This document shows positions 42,439 through 51,652 of a stretch of 64,000 nucleotides of DNA, piece by piece; the first letter of the stretch is position 1, and each line of letters starts with the position of its first letter. The notes under the pieces were generated by a model. It was not told where the DNA came from. It saw only the letters and a list, made by a program, of their open reading frames with translations, and ran no database searches. Source of the stretch: Paenibacillus pectinilyticus (GTDB taxonomy: Bacteria > Bacillota > Bacilli > Paenibacillales > NBRC-103111); assembly GCF_001700435.1 (NCBI RefSeq), contig NZ_LYPC01000014.1, positions 868,001 through 932,000 on the forward strand. The letters run 5' to 3'. The translations under genes and the position numbers were made by a program.

Positions 42439-43518
42439 CTATTTGATAGACCCCGTTTCCGTTATTTTAACTTTGGCGTCTACATTCACTTTCACGGTCG
42501 GATATTGCTCCCGCCATTTGGACTCATCCCAGTGTCTCGTTCGAGAACGTGAGAGTTCGCCTAGACCAAGCGGATCTATGCCGAGTTGTTGGAACTTCTG
42601 AATTAATTTCTCGCTTGTCTGAACAATCATTTTGCTGAAAGCTGCCTCAACGTTATGTTTGAAGAGATCTGTTGTTGTCGAGGTAGTACTTTCAGTAATT
42701 GTGCCGTTGATTCGTATACGAATCTTGAATTCAGGTATTCCTGAATTGTTGGAGACTGTATAGTGATATCCTGAATGATTATTCTGCACCGACACATAGG
42801 CGTCATTATTTAAGGGGATTTCGAAGGTACTGTTATCCGTGTTCTCGACCAGTAATCGAAAAAATTTCATTTCCTCCGAGTTTAAAGACCCCACGAACTT
42901 GTCATCAGCAAATAGGGCAAGTCCTGCAATCTCAATTTTAGCTTCTTCCGCCTTCAGAAGTGGGAGATAAGGATCGTGGCCCTGTCCAAGCCAAGCGGAT
43001 TCGAACAGATGCAGACTTGTCCGCGGTAAGTGTCCTTCCTTAATATTGCTAGAGATTTGTTGTGCGATATATCGGCCTTTCTCCATTCTGTTTGTGTAAT
43101 TTTTCTCCAATAATTGTTGAGCTCGTCCATCGACAACGGCCAAATACATGCGATTTGATATTCTTGGATCCCTTAAAGGGGGATCTAAAACCAGATCGAG
43201 GCCATTTTTCGCAAGCTCTTGCCCAATTAAGACAACGGAAAGCTTGCCAAGCATGATTGGTAATTCCTGCTCATTTTGCAGGCTATCCCTCGCATTCTGG
43301 GTAGTTCTGCTAAAGGCGGTGGATTCAAAATTTTTAATCGCGTCTTTTCCCTTGAAATAAGGTGAGGAAATCGTCAGCCTCGTTGTGGATCCTGGTCCTT
43401 TATCTAGACCTGCTACGATGGGGATTGTAATTTGATCGATAACCGTTTGTTTCACGCACCCTATCGTAACCAGCAGAAGAATCACTAAAACAATAAGAAG
43501 TTGAAAGCTTTTTATCAT
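42439..43518 (-). CDS. Ger(x)C family spore germination lipoprotein (set 2)
   Basis: A 359-residue GerC-type lipoprotein with lipobox VTIGC near residue 21. Conserved segments include IPIVAGLDKGPG near the N-terminus, LVLDPPLRDPRISNRMYL and the C-terminal FQQLGIDPLGLGELSRSR. It is the outer-surface lipoprotein subunit of a germinant receptor in the spore inner membrane. Its start overlaps the gerB stop by 4 bases. Last gene of the distal minus-strand receptor set. Confidence 0.92.
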   Translation of the reverse strand: MIKSFQLLIVLVILLLVTIGCVKQTVIDQITIPIVAGLDKGPGSTTRLTISSPYFKGKDAIKNFESTAFSRTTQNARDSLQNEQELPIMLGKLSVVLIGQELAKNGLDLVLDPPLRDPRISNRMYLAVVDGRAQQLLEKNYTNRMEKGRYIAQQISSNIKEGHLPRTSLHLFESAWLGQGHDPYLPLLKAEEAKIEIAGLALFADDKFVGSLNSEEMKFFRLLVENTDNSTFEIPLNNDAYVSVQNNHSGYHYTVSNNSGIPEFKIRIRINGTITESTTSTTTDLFKHNVEAAFSKMIVQTSEKLIQKFQQLGIDPLGLGELSRSRTRHWDESKWREQYPTVKVNVDAKVKITETGSIK

Positions 43519-44606
43519 GCTGGTTTCACCTTCTTACTGAACAACGAAAGTACAAACAAAATCGGCAAATACACATAAACAATGCCGGTACCTGCAATGT
43601 ATATCCAATGATGTGCATACTTAATCGCAACCGACTCCGGCAGCAAACACACGAATATCGCTAACAAAGCCGCAAAAAAGGGCACGGTTCTCGATGGTCG
43701 AATCGAGGTAACGACTTTAGAGATGCGACCTGCGGACCATAAACAGAGACAAAGGATAGGCAAAGCCCGCATAAGCTGTGAGGCAACACCAAACCCCTCA
43801 AACCTTTCAATATAGGGAAGTTGTACAAATTGAAATTGAGCCAAGCTTGGCCATTGTATGTTGATTAATTGATTTTTACTGAAGAAAGCTAAGGAAGTTA
43901 TAATTTCGCTTAAGTAGAATAACGTGACAACGCCATTAGCCCAGTATACCCAGCGTTCGGATTTTTTGGGGTTTTTGAACCAAGGATAGCATATCAGTAT
44001 GACCTCCACGCCGAGAAAGCTAAAGGTCATTTGCGACATCGCTTTAACCATTTCCGAAACGCTGTGATCCATCACCGGCAAGAAATAGCTGAAATGAAAA
44101 TAAGATGCGATAAAAAAATAAATGGGTAAGAGCATGTACTGAAGCATACTAAAAAAGCAAACTCCGATGACCGTGCGAAGCCCACCAAATACCGCATAAC
44201 AGGCAGCCAGCAGCAAAATGACACATAGAATCCAGGTGTGAAGATCGGGGAATAGCCAAACTTGGACGATCTGAATGAACGTTCGACAAATATTCCCACC
44301 CACAAGAAGCAGATAGCCTAACAGCAACAGATTAAGTAAGTTGCCTGCCCATTTGCCGAAATAGGCTTGGTTAATGAACATAATATCATGTTGAGCTTTG
44401 TTCAAAACGCGGTACATCATCCATATAACAAGAAAGAAGGTTAAACTGCTGAAGCAGACAACGATCCAAGCATCTTGTCCAACATGTTCCACGAGCTCGC
44501 GCTGGAAGGTCAAGAAGCCTACTCCTAGTTGCATACAATGCGCAGCGAAAAAAGCCATGGAAGGAGGCAGTAATGATTTTTCACTTATCTGACTGGTCAA
44601 TTTCAA
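43515..44606 (-). CDS. GerAB/ArcD/ProY-type germination permease (set 2)
   Basis: A 363-residue membrane protein with ten predicted helices, of the amino-acid-permease-like GerB family. N-terminal ISEKSLLPPSMAFFAAHCMQ corresponds to the usual first helix with its G-rich break. The start appears to be TTG just after GGTGA and the gerA stop, so translation is likely coupled. It would bind the germinant. Substrate unknown. Confidence 0.9.
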   Translation of the reverse strand: MKLTSQISEKSLLPPSMAFFAAHCMQLGVGFLTFQRELVEHVGQDAWIVVCFSSLTFFLVIWMMYRVLNKAQHDIMFINQAYFGKWAGNLLNLLLLGYLLLVGGNICRTFIQIVQVWLFPDLHTWILCVILLLAACYAVFGGLRTVIGVCFFSMLQYMLLPIYFFIASYFHFSYFLPVMDHSVSEMVKAMSQMTFSFLGVEVILICYPWFKNPKKSERWVYWANGVVTLFYLSEIITSLAFFSKNQLINIQWPSLAQFQFVQLPYIERFEGFGVASQLMRALPILCLCLWSAGRISKVVTSIRPSRTVPFFAALLAIFVCLLPESVAIKYAHHWIYIAGTGIVYVYLPILFVLSLFSKKVKPA

Positions 44607-44611
44607 TCACC

Positions 44612-46060
44612 TTATTCCTCGTCAACGACAGTATTCTTTCGGGCAGTACGCTGCGTACGTAAATAGCTGGGTGTTTTGGGATAGTTCGAATAGGGAAAAC
44701 GCACTAACGAATCTCTTAAGTCAGCTCCCCGAAAAGGGAAAAAGGGAACTAAATAGGGCATTCCCATCGTCTTCAACCTTAGAAGATGAATTAGAAGGAA
44801 AGCAGCAACGATAAAGATTCCGAGAAAACCTAACCATTCAGCAGCAAAAATAAAAGGATACCGCAGAACACGAATTGTCGTGCTCATTCTGAAAGTAGGC
44901 GTCGTGAATGAAGCGAGCGCAGACAATCCAATGATCATGAGCAGCACATTACTGGTCAATGAGGCTTGGACTGCTGCTGTACCGATGACAATACCGCCCA
45001 CAATCCCGATGGTTTGACCAATTTTGGATGGTAACCTTGCGCCAGCTTCACGAAGCAGCTCAATCGTCAGTTCCATAACAAGCGCCTCGATAAAAGGTGG
45101 AAATGGAATGTTCGCTCTTGATGAAATCAATGTACTCAATAAGGGGTTTGAGATGGCCTCATAATGATAAGTCGTTATGGCTACGTAAACAGCGGATGCG
45201 ATAATCGAGAAACAAACGGCGCAGAAACGTAATAAGCGGAAAAAAGAAGCCACATGCCAGGGGAGGTAGTAATCCTCGTAGGCTACAAAGAACCACCCTA
45301 ATGAGACTGGTCCCATCAAGGCATGAGGAGAGCCGTCCATGATGATGGCAAATTGCCCTAAAGTCAATGCAGAGGCGATACGATCGGGCCTTTCCGTCTC
45401 TAATGATTGGGGGAATATGGATTTGAAGTCATCTTCAATCATCTCGGAGAGCATAGTCGTATCCAAAACAAAATCGAAATCGATAGCTTCGATTCTTTCT
45501 ATGGCGGTGTTTACATAGGCCTCATTGGTGAACCCTTCCAAATAGCAAATAACGGTTTTGGATTTGGTTAAGTTTCCGACAATCATTTCTTTCGTTCGCA
45601 AATTCGGAATCGGCAATCGCTTTCGCAACAAGTTCAAGTTCACTTCCAGAGATTCTACGAAAGCTTCTTTAGGCCCAACAACACTGAACTCAATTTCCGG
45701 CGGTTGGACACTTCTGCCTACTTTTTCCGCAGCACACACGATTAGTGTTTGGTTCGTATGCTCCTCGAACTGTATAGCGACATAACCTCGAAGTAAGCCA
45801 TCTTCAATCTCTGTCCAGTCCGATGTGACCTGTTTCTCAGTAAGAGGCAGCACAGCGAAGAGATCCTCCAACGATAGACTTCCTTCCACATTCAGAAAGA
45901 ATAGTATTTTTTCGTGCAAAGTCATCGGATCAATCAACGGTTTATAATAACAGATGCTGTAGTACGGATTAATACCAGACTTATTTTCAAAAAATAAAAA
46001 ATCAGAGGATTGAGCCATCTGTTTTATTTGATGTGAAACGTCAACAGTCTTTTTGTTCAT
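44612..46060 (-). CDS. GerA-type spore germination protein (set 2)
   Basis: A 482-residue GerA subunit with a hydrophilic N-terminal half (to about residue 245) and a membrane half with about five helices. Family marks include VICYLEGFTNEAYV, SERPDR-like ETERPDRIASAL, MDGSPHALMGP and the RANIPFPPFIEALVMELTIE segment. AAGGA lies 8 bases before the ATG. Only 38 bases separate it from the upstream gerC stop, so the six ger genes on this strand may form one transcript. Confidence 0.93.
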   Translation of the reverse strand: MNKKTVDVSHQIKQMAQSSDFLFFENKSGINPYYSICYYKPLIDPMTLHEKILFFLNVEGSLSLEDLFAVLPLTEKQVTSDWTEIEDGLLRGYVAIQFEEHTNQTLIVCAAEKVGRSVQPPEIEFSVVGPKEAFVESLEVNLNLLRKRLPIPNLRTKEMIVGNLTKSKTVICYLEGFTNEAYVNTAIERIEAIDFDFVLDTTMLSEMIEDDFKSIFPQSLETERPDRIASALTLGQFAIIMDGSPHALMGPVSLGWFFVAYEDYYLPWHVASFFRLLRFCAVCFSIIASAVYVAITTYHYEAISNPLLSTLISSRANIPFPPFIEALVMELTIELLREAGARLPSKIGQTIGIVGGIVIGTAAVQASLTSNVLLMIIGLSALASFTTPTFRMSTTIRVLRYPFIFAAEWLGFLGIFIVAAFLLIHLLRLKTMGMPYLVPFFPFRGADLRDSLVRFPYSNYPKTPSYLRTQRTARKNTVVDEE

Positions 46061-46098
46061 GAGGAGGATCCTTTTTAAATTTTGGCTTTTATGGTTAG

Positions 46099-47184
46099 CT
46101 ATTGGCTAGGCTTTTTAATTTTATTGGGAGATTTTAGATAAATACTGTTGAGTATGGTAATCTCTGCCGTGACTTCATCATCTAATGTGAGAAACCAATG
46201 TTGTTTCCAATCTTTGATTTGCTCTTCGTTCATTTTTTTTCGGAAAAGTTGTCCGATTGCAAGCACGTCTGCCTTATCATTTTTCAGATCAGCTATTAGT
46301 TTTTGTGCTCTTTTCTCGATGATGTCTTTGAGTTTCCTTGTAATTTGTTCTTCCGATTCTTCGTTTTTATTCTCTAATAGTTCTACTTTTAATCGGATAC
46401 AACTTTTCAGCTGAGGCCCAGATTCAGACCAATGGAGGGTATGTTTGATACTCGCTTTTTTAATCCTTACGCTGCTCTGGTCAGCAACTTCGATGGTGCC
46501 GCCTGTGTATCTCTCTTGAAAAACATTGTAAATTAGTACTTCATCAGAGGAAATTTCACCTACCATTTTATCGCTGCGCATGATGGCTGATCCTTCAAAT
46601 TGATACAAGGTGTCCGTTCCTTTAGTGAGAATGGGTATCGACATATCTTGGGTATAGGACTGAATATCTCGGTAGGCTTCCCATAACCGTACGATGGTCG
46701 TTTCGGGTGTCCATCCAGCCTGCTCACTGAAAAAATCATACGAGGATAGCTCTGGATTTGCCGTAAGTTGGTGATGGATGACTTCGTCGAAATCTCCTCT
46801 AGCAATCGCTAGTAAGCCTTTAATAGAGATATCGTTTGCCTGTACCGCGTAGTCGATAATGTCGCCAATATCTTCTTTTGCCGTTTTTTCGCAGATTAGA
46901 AATAGTCGGATATGGAGAAGATCGATACTTTTTTCTGCTTTTGTCCGGATGTTGTCAACCGCATTATTGATGGTTGCGGAGCTGCTCTCCATATATTGCG
47001 AGCCCTTTTTTTCAGGACTTGGGATTTGTAAAATAATGCGGTAATCCTGATTTTTCTCTTTGCATATGCCCATCACAACAGGCATGAGTCGCTTATTAAT
47101 ATCTTTCGTATCCCAACAACCTGTAAGAAGTGCGCTTAAGGTACATAGGACCAGTACAACCGATATAAATGAACGATGGATCAA
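46099..47184 (-). CDS. Ger(x)C family spore germination lipoprotein (set 1)
   Basis: A 361-residue GerC lipoprotein. The signal peptide ends in the lipobox LLTGC, followed by WDTKDINKR, the classic GerC start of the mature chain. The ILQIPSPEKKGSQ and GLLAIARGDFDEVIH segments fit the family. Its start overlaps the gerB stop by 4 bases. Third gene of the proximal minus-strand receptor. Confidence 0.93.
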   Translation of the reverse strand: MIHRSFISVVLVLCTLSALLTGCWDTKDINKRLMPVVMGICKEKNQDYRIILQIPSPEKKGSQYMESSSATINNAVDNIRTKAEKSIDLLHIRLFLICEKTAKEDIGDIIDYAVQANDISIKGLLAIARGDFDEVIHHQLTANPELSSYDFFSEQAGWTPETTIVRLWEAYRDIQSYTQDMSIPILTKGTDTLYQFEGSAIMRSDKMVGEISSDEVLIYNVFQERYTGGTIEVADQSSVRIKKASIKHTLHWSESGPQLKSCIRLKVELLENKNEESEEQITRKLKDIIEKRAQKLIADLKNDKADVLAIGQLFRKKMNEEQIKDWKQHWFLTLDDEVTAEITILNSIYLKSPNKIKKPSQ

Positions 47185-48242
47185 GCAGGATTCCTCCTAA
47201 CCTTCAAACTCATGAGCATGACGGCAAGCGGTATACCAATGATGCAGTAGAAGCATAAGAAAGTATCCAAGTAAGTAAATTTCCCTAATTTATCAATATT
47301 ATCCAAATAACAACTGAAAATATACGATAAGAGGGCAACAATAAGTACAGCTATTCCCCTCTTATTTTTCAAGAAGAGCTTTTCAATCAGTGTTGACATC
47401 ATCCAGAAACTAACTGCCGCCGCGACCATCGCGATCGCAATCATGGCAATAACGAAAAAAGTGGGGAGCCAATCAAATACAATCCACTCACTATCAATCG
47501 TGTCCGATGTCAATACATTCGGATAACGAAAATTGATGATCGATTCCTGACCGAAAATAAGCATTGGAACATAAACAGAAGAGATTGCAAATATAAAAAG
47601 GATCCCAAGAATCGGTATGATATGGCGTAATGGCAATCGGCGCTTCATTTTAACCAAACCTAAAAACAGGAACCCTGCATGCACAAAAAAGGCGGAATAA
47701 AACATCGGCTTCTTGAAGAAACTCAACCGAGTATTATAGATGGGGTAGATATTATTGAAATCGAAATTGCTCATCGCGCTTATTAAGGAAAATATTACCA
47801 AGGGAAGCACACAGATGAATACGACGATCCCCCCTCTAAAAATCGCTTCATAACCTTTCCATGCGACGTAAAGTGGGATGACATAGAGCAATAGAATGAA
47901 ATAGGTGGGGGTATTCGGCAGCAATAAGATGCTGATCGATTCCATTTCATAGCTGTGCGTAAAGTTGGAATCCAGAAATAGAAAAACGATCAAAGGAGTA
48001 AGCAGCAGGCGCGCGACCCATGTTCCGGATACCTCTTTACAAATATCTACAATGTCCTTACCTGGAAAAGAAGATAGTCCTTTCACATATGCCCAGATAC
48101 AGCCCATTTCAATAAGAAACCCGACAACAATAGGCTCCCAGTGACCTGTGGATGTGGATTCAATCATTTTTACCGGATAGATATAAAAATACAACGAGAG
48201 ATGAACGGCGACAAACATCGTTAATAGGGCTTTATTGCTCAT
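47181..48242 (-). CDS. GerAB/ArcD/ProY-type germination permease (set 1)
   Basis: A 353-residue, ten-helix GerB-type protein. The last loop and the FPGKDIVDICKEVSGTWVAR segment are typical. The overlap with gerA and gerC by 4 bases on both sides shows tight translational coupling. It is diverged from the set 2 homologue, which suggests a different germinant. Confidence 0.9.
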   Translation of the reverse strand: MSNKALLTMFVAVHLSLYFYIYPVKMIESTSTGHWEPIVVGFLIEMGCIWAYVKGLSSFPGKDIVDICKEVSGTWVARLLLTPLIVFLFLDSNFTHSYEMESISILLLPNTPTYFILLLYVIPLYVAWKGYEAIFRGGIVVFICVLPLVIFSLISAMSNFDFNNIYPIYNTRLSFFKKPMFYSAFFVHAGFLFLGLVKMKRRLPLRHIIPILGILFIFAISSVYVPMLIFGQESIINFRYPNVLTSDTIDSEWIVFDWLPTFFVIAMIAIAMVAAAVSFWMMSTLIEKLFLKNKRGIAVLIVALLSYIFSCYLDNIDKLGKFTYLDTFLCFYCIIGIPLAVMLMSLKVRRNPA

Positions 48243-49582
48243 TCGGATTTCCTTCTTTTGGTGGAGAAGCTTAAATACGGCACCTCAAACGTTGTAATCG
48301 TGCCAAGGTAAAAACAAAATAAGACGATCGACGCCATAAGGCCGAGTATGCCATACAAAGCACTGAACACTATGACTACATACTTGTACAACCGAATGGA
48401 GACGGTGTTCATATAGGTACCCATCGTAAAATGCGCAATGGTCGAGCCTGCTACGACAATAATAAGAAAATAACTGACTAACCTGGCTTGAACGACAGCT
48501 TGTCCCAGAATAATACCGCCGACCATCGTGATGGTGGGGCCAATACTTTTGGGCAGACGAATACTCGCTTCAATGACCATTTCAATAATGAACAGCATCA
48601 ACAACAATTCAACAAGTACAGGATAGGGAACGCCTTCTCTCGAATTGGTGATCGACACGGCTAACTGAATACGCAAGAGTTCAGGGTTGACGGAATTGAG
48701 CACCACATATAACCCTGGCATCGTGAGGGCGATGATTAAGCTGGTGATTCGAATAACCCTGTATAAATACATAAACAGAGGTAACTGATCTTTATCCGTT
48801 TTCACTTCCCAGAAGTCCGTTACAATGGAGGGGAAAGACAGAGAGAACGGAAAATGATCTAAGAAGATGACCACGCGACCGTCCATCAGATTGTGTTTGG
48901 TTGTGGAGGGAAGCTCAGATGATGTGTAAGTAGGGACAAGGCTGTAGCGAGGCTGATTGAGTGCTCTCAGCAGGCCTTGAACGTCGGAAACATCCATCTT
49001 GGTATTTTTATTTAAGCAGTCATGGATATGGGCAATGACTTTGGGATCAGCTGCTCCTTCGACATAGAGGACAGTCACTTCACGGGGAAGTTTAGACCCT
49101 AGCGTATAATTCTGAATGTGTAAATCAGTTATTCTCATTTTCTTACGGAGTAGATTGATGTTGGCATACATATCTTCCGTAAAGGCATCCAGAGAAGTTT
49201 GAATCGGATTCTCCGTTAGGGCTTCGCCAATGCTTCGACTGCTGTTGACCGAAGCGGGCTCAACTACGATGTTGTCGAAACTTTCTTGGGGGAAAATAAT
49301 TAGCATTCCTCGCAAAATGGCACTGACGAGCTCAGTTAAGGAAACATTCACTCTAGTTGAAGCGGATAACGCAATCAGATCGATTGGGTTCTCTTTGCTA
49401 TGTATATGTGACAGTCTAGCTATCAGCGTATCGTAAGACTCCTCATATTGAACCAGAGTTCCCAAATAGCATACATGAACCTGGGCTTCATAAATTCGAG
49501 CGTCCCTGCTCACGAAATCAGAAGTATGTTCAAACATTTGATCGATATAGGCTAGTTTTTCTTCTCTTGTCGAGGTGTGCAT
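48239..49582 (-). CDS. GerA-type spore germination protein (set 1)
   Basis: A 447-residue GerA subunit, somewhat shorter than the other two in the window. Characteristic parts are LYVEGAADPKVIAHI, MDGRVVIFLDHFPFSLSFPS (in place of the usual DGSPxxLxxP) and REGVPYPVLVELLLMLFIIE. The changed DGS segment indicates a divergent receptor. First gene of the minus-strand ger series; I found no convincing sigma-G promoter before it. Confidence 0.92.
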   Translation of the reverse strand: MHTSTREEKLAYIDQMFEHTSDFVSRDARIYEAQVHVCYLGTLVQYEESYDTLIARLSHIHSKENPIDLIALSASTRVNVSLTELVSAILRGMLIIFPQESFDNIVVEPASVNSSRSIGEALTENPIQTSLDAFTEDMYANINLLRKKMRITDLHIQNYTLGSKLPREVTVLYVEGAADPKVIAHIHDCLNKNTKMDVSDVQGLLRALNQPRYSLVPTYTSSELPSTTKHNLMDGRVVIFLDHFPFSLSFPSIVTDFWEVKTDKDQLPLFMYLYRVIRITSLIIALTMPGLYVVLNSVNPELLRIQLAVSITNSREGVPYPVLVELLLMLFIIEMVIEASIRLPKSIGPTITMVGGIILGQAVVQARLVSYFLIIVVAGSTIAHFTMGTYMNTVSIRLYKYVVIVFSALYGILGLMASIVLFCFYLGTITTFEVPYLSFSTKRRKSE

Positions 49583-49697
49583 CTCTCATCGCGCCTTTTA
49601 CATGTAATTTCCACGCCCTTTATTATCTTCCAATTCCATTCCAATTACTCTGAAAGGATAAAAATCGCTTAAGATGTACATAAATTTACGATAAACA

Positions 49698-49727
49698 TTG
49701 ACAAAGTCCCCTAGAAAAAGATACAAT
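49698..49727 (+). promoter_or_regulatory. SigA promoter of rpmF
   Basis: TTGACA (49698-49703) and TACAAT (49722-49727) with an 18-base spacer, ending 42 bases before the rpmF start. Confidence 0.65.
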
Positions 49728-49769
49728 ATTTTTTGTTGTTTATGAAAGTTAACAGGAGGTGTTTTGATC

Positions 49770-49946
49770 ATGGCTGTTCCTCAACGAAGAACGTCCAAAA
49801 CACGTCGCGATAAGCGCCGTACTCACTTTAAACTGGAAGTTCCAGGTATGGTGAAGTGTGAACAATGTGCAGAATTAAAAAAGGCACATCACGTTTGCAA
49901 AAACTGCGGTTCATATAAGGGTAGAGAGATCGTTAAAGCTCAATAA
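49770..49946 (+). CDS. rpmF: 50S ribosomal protein L32
   Basis: A 58-residue zinc-ribbon L32. It opens [19 protein letters not shown], and the four zinc-binding cysteines are in CEQC and CKNC. AGGAGG lies 10 bases before the ATG. It has its own promoter and terminator. In many Bacillota rpmF follows a yceD-like (DUF177) gene and precedes lipid genes (fapR/plsX). Here neither is present: it lies between a ger operon and an aldehyde dehydrogenase. It may be the sole copy moved here or an extra copy. Confidence 0.95.
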   Translation: MAVPQRRTSKTRRDKRRTHFKLEVPGMVKCEQCAELKKAHHVCKNCGSYKGREIVKAQ

Positions 49947-49963
49947 TCATATGAATCCAATAA

Positions 49964-50000
49964 GAATGACACTCCTAAGTAAGTAGGGAGTGTCATTTTT
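49964..50000 (+). terminator. Terminator of rpmF
   Basis: AATGACACTCC pairs with GGAGTGTCATT, followed by a short T-run. Confidence 0.85.
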
Positions 50001-50050
50001 GGTTTGTGGAGATACGCAAGACATAGAAATAGAAATAGAAAGATACAGAT

Positions 50051-50098
50051 ATAACCCGTCAGATACGCACTTTATGGTGTGAGTATCTGACGGGTTAT
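50051..50098. terminator. Perfect 16-bp inverted repeat between rpmF and the aldehyde dehydrogenase gene
   Basis: ATAACCCGTCAGATAC and GTATCTGACGGGTTAT flank a 16-base loop that itself contains CAC/GTG pairing. There is no T-tract. Its position 83 bases after the convergent aldehyde dehydrogenase stop suggests termination of that gene, but it is unusually perfect for a terminator. Confidence 0.5.
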
Positions 50099-50180
50099 TC
50101 AACATATGAAATTGGTTTAAGTTTCAGATGATTAGATATGGTAAGCCGCTAAACGCTGTGAGTCGGATGACACCTATAAA

Positions 50181-51635
50181 TCAGAAAGGGAATACGCGCG
50201 GCTCTTTCTGAACGGAAACCCATTTGCTCGTCGTAAATTCTTCGAATCCGAGCTCTCCGCCGTAATGGCCGATGCCAGAGGATTTCTCTCCGCCGAACGG
50301 CGCGTTCATGTCCATGTTGATGGTCGTGTCATTCACATGTGTCATGCCACTTTCAATAGCACGTGCGAAGGCCATGCCTTGCTCGCTATTCGTTGTGAAC
50401 ACCGCGCTAGATAAGCCGTATTCCGTATCGTTCGCCCACGCCAATGCTTCTTCCTCTATATCAAAAGGAATGATGGAAGCGATCGGACCGAAAATTTCGG
50501 TTTGCGCGAGTTTGGAATCTGGCCTAACGTCAGCGAATACGAATGGTGTTACGATGTTGCCGATGCGTTGTCCTTCCAGCACGAGGCGAGCGCCTTCTTG
50601 CTTGGCGAGCTCTGCGAGTCCCAGTACTTTTTCGATTTGTTTCTCGTTAATAAGCGGCCCTACAATAACTTTGGGATCTGTGGGATCTCCAAAAGGAACC
50701 TGCTGTAATCTTTCAGCCAAACGCGTAACGAAGGTATCGTAATGTTTACGATGTACGAAGAAGCGATTCGTACATATACACACTTGTCCGGAGTTCAACA
50801 GTTTGCTGAACACAGCTGCGTTAACAGCCTGATCCAAGTCGGCATCCTCCAGCACGACGAACGGATTGTTGCCCCCTAGCTCAAGCGACGCGCGTTTCAG
50901 ATGTTTGCCGCATAGCTCGCCGATATGACGGCCAACGCCTGTCGATCCTGTAAAAGAGATCACACGCGGCACGGGATGCTCGATCATATAATCGCCGACT
51001 TCGGCGATATCGTAACCGACAACGTTGAGCACACCTTTCGGTAGACCTGCTTGCTCAAAAATCTCGGCAACAATCGGGCCACCTGTGATGTACGTTTGTG
51101 AATCTGGCTTTAAGACGACGGCGTCGCCAGCGGCAATCGCTGGTGCAACGACCCGCATTGCCATATATAGCGGGAAATTAAACCCGTTAATCGTTCCGAT
51201 AACGCCGGCAGGAAAACGATACACATGGTTTTCTTTTCCAGGAATTGGCGATGGAAAGACATGTGGAGCGAACATCGCATCCACGTAATTGATGGCTGCC
51301 ATAAGTGAACCAACGGATGCCATAAATTCGCCTATGGATTTGGTATAAGAGCCACCCGTTTCTTTTACCATAAGACCGATGATTTCGTCTTTTCTTTCTT
51401 GAAGAAGCGTCATCGCTCGCCCCAGAACTTGTTTGCGCTCCTCAGCTGTGGAGGTAGCCCATACTTTCTGCGCTTTCTTTGCAGCGGTGTAAGCTTCGTC
51501 GATGTCATCCCGATTAGCCAGCTTGATGCGAGTGACAACCTCGTTATTATAGGGATTCACGTTGTCATAGATCGTCTCGCTCGCGCCATCGCGCCATACT
51601 CCGTTAATATATTGTTTATTATAATGTTCGGACAT
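50181..51635 (-). CDS. NAD(P)-dependent aldehyde dehydrogenase (benzaldehyde/vanillin dehydrogenase-like)
   Basis: A 484-residue aldehyde dehydrogenase. The catalytic Glu is in LELGGNNP and the nucleophile Cys in SGQVCICTNR. The cofactor loop is SFTGSTGVGRHI, and NGFNFPLYMAM replaces the more common PWNFP. These traits fit the benzaldehyde/vanillin/salicylaldehyde dehydrogenase side of the family, but substrate prediction is weak. It follows the alcohol dehydrogenase gene with a 17-base gap, so alcohol to aldehyde to acid is the natural pathway. Confidence 0.9.
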   Translation of the reverse strand: MSEHYNKQYINGVWRDGASETIYDNVNPYNNEVVTRIKLANRDDIDEAYTAAKKAQKVWATSTAEERKQVLGRAMTLLQERKDEIIGLMVKETGGSYTKSIGEFMASVGSLMAAINYVDAMFAPHVFPSPIPGKENHVYRFPAGVIGTINGFNFPLYMAMRVVAPAIAAGDAVVLKPDSQTYITGGPIVAEIFEQAGLPKGVLNVVGYDIAEVGDYMIEHPVPRVISFTGSTGVGRHIGELCGKHLKRASLELGGNNPFVVLEDADLDQAVNAAVFSKLLNSGQVCICTNRFFVHRKHYDTFVTRLAERLQQVPFGDPTDPKVIVGPLINEKQIEKVLGLAELAKQEGARLVLEGQRIGNIVTPFVFADVRPDSKLAQTEIFGPIASIIPFDIEEEALAWANDTEYGLSSAVFTTNSEQGMAFARAIESGMTHVNDTTINMDMNAPFGGEKSSGIGHYGGELGFEEFTTSKWVSVQKEPRVFPF

Positions 51636-51652
51636 TGGGAATGCCCCCTTGT

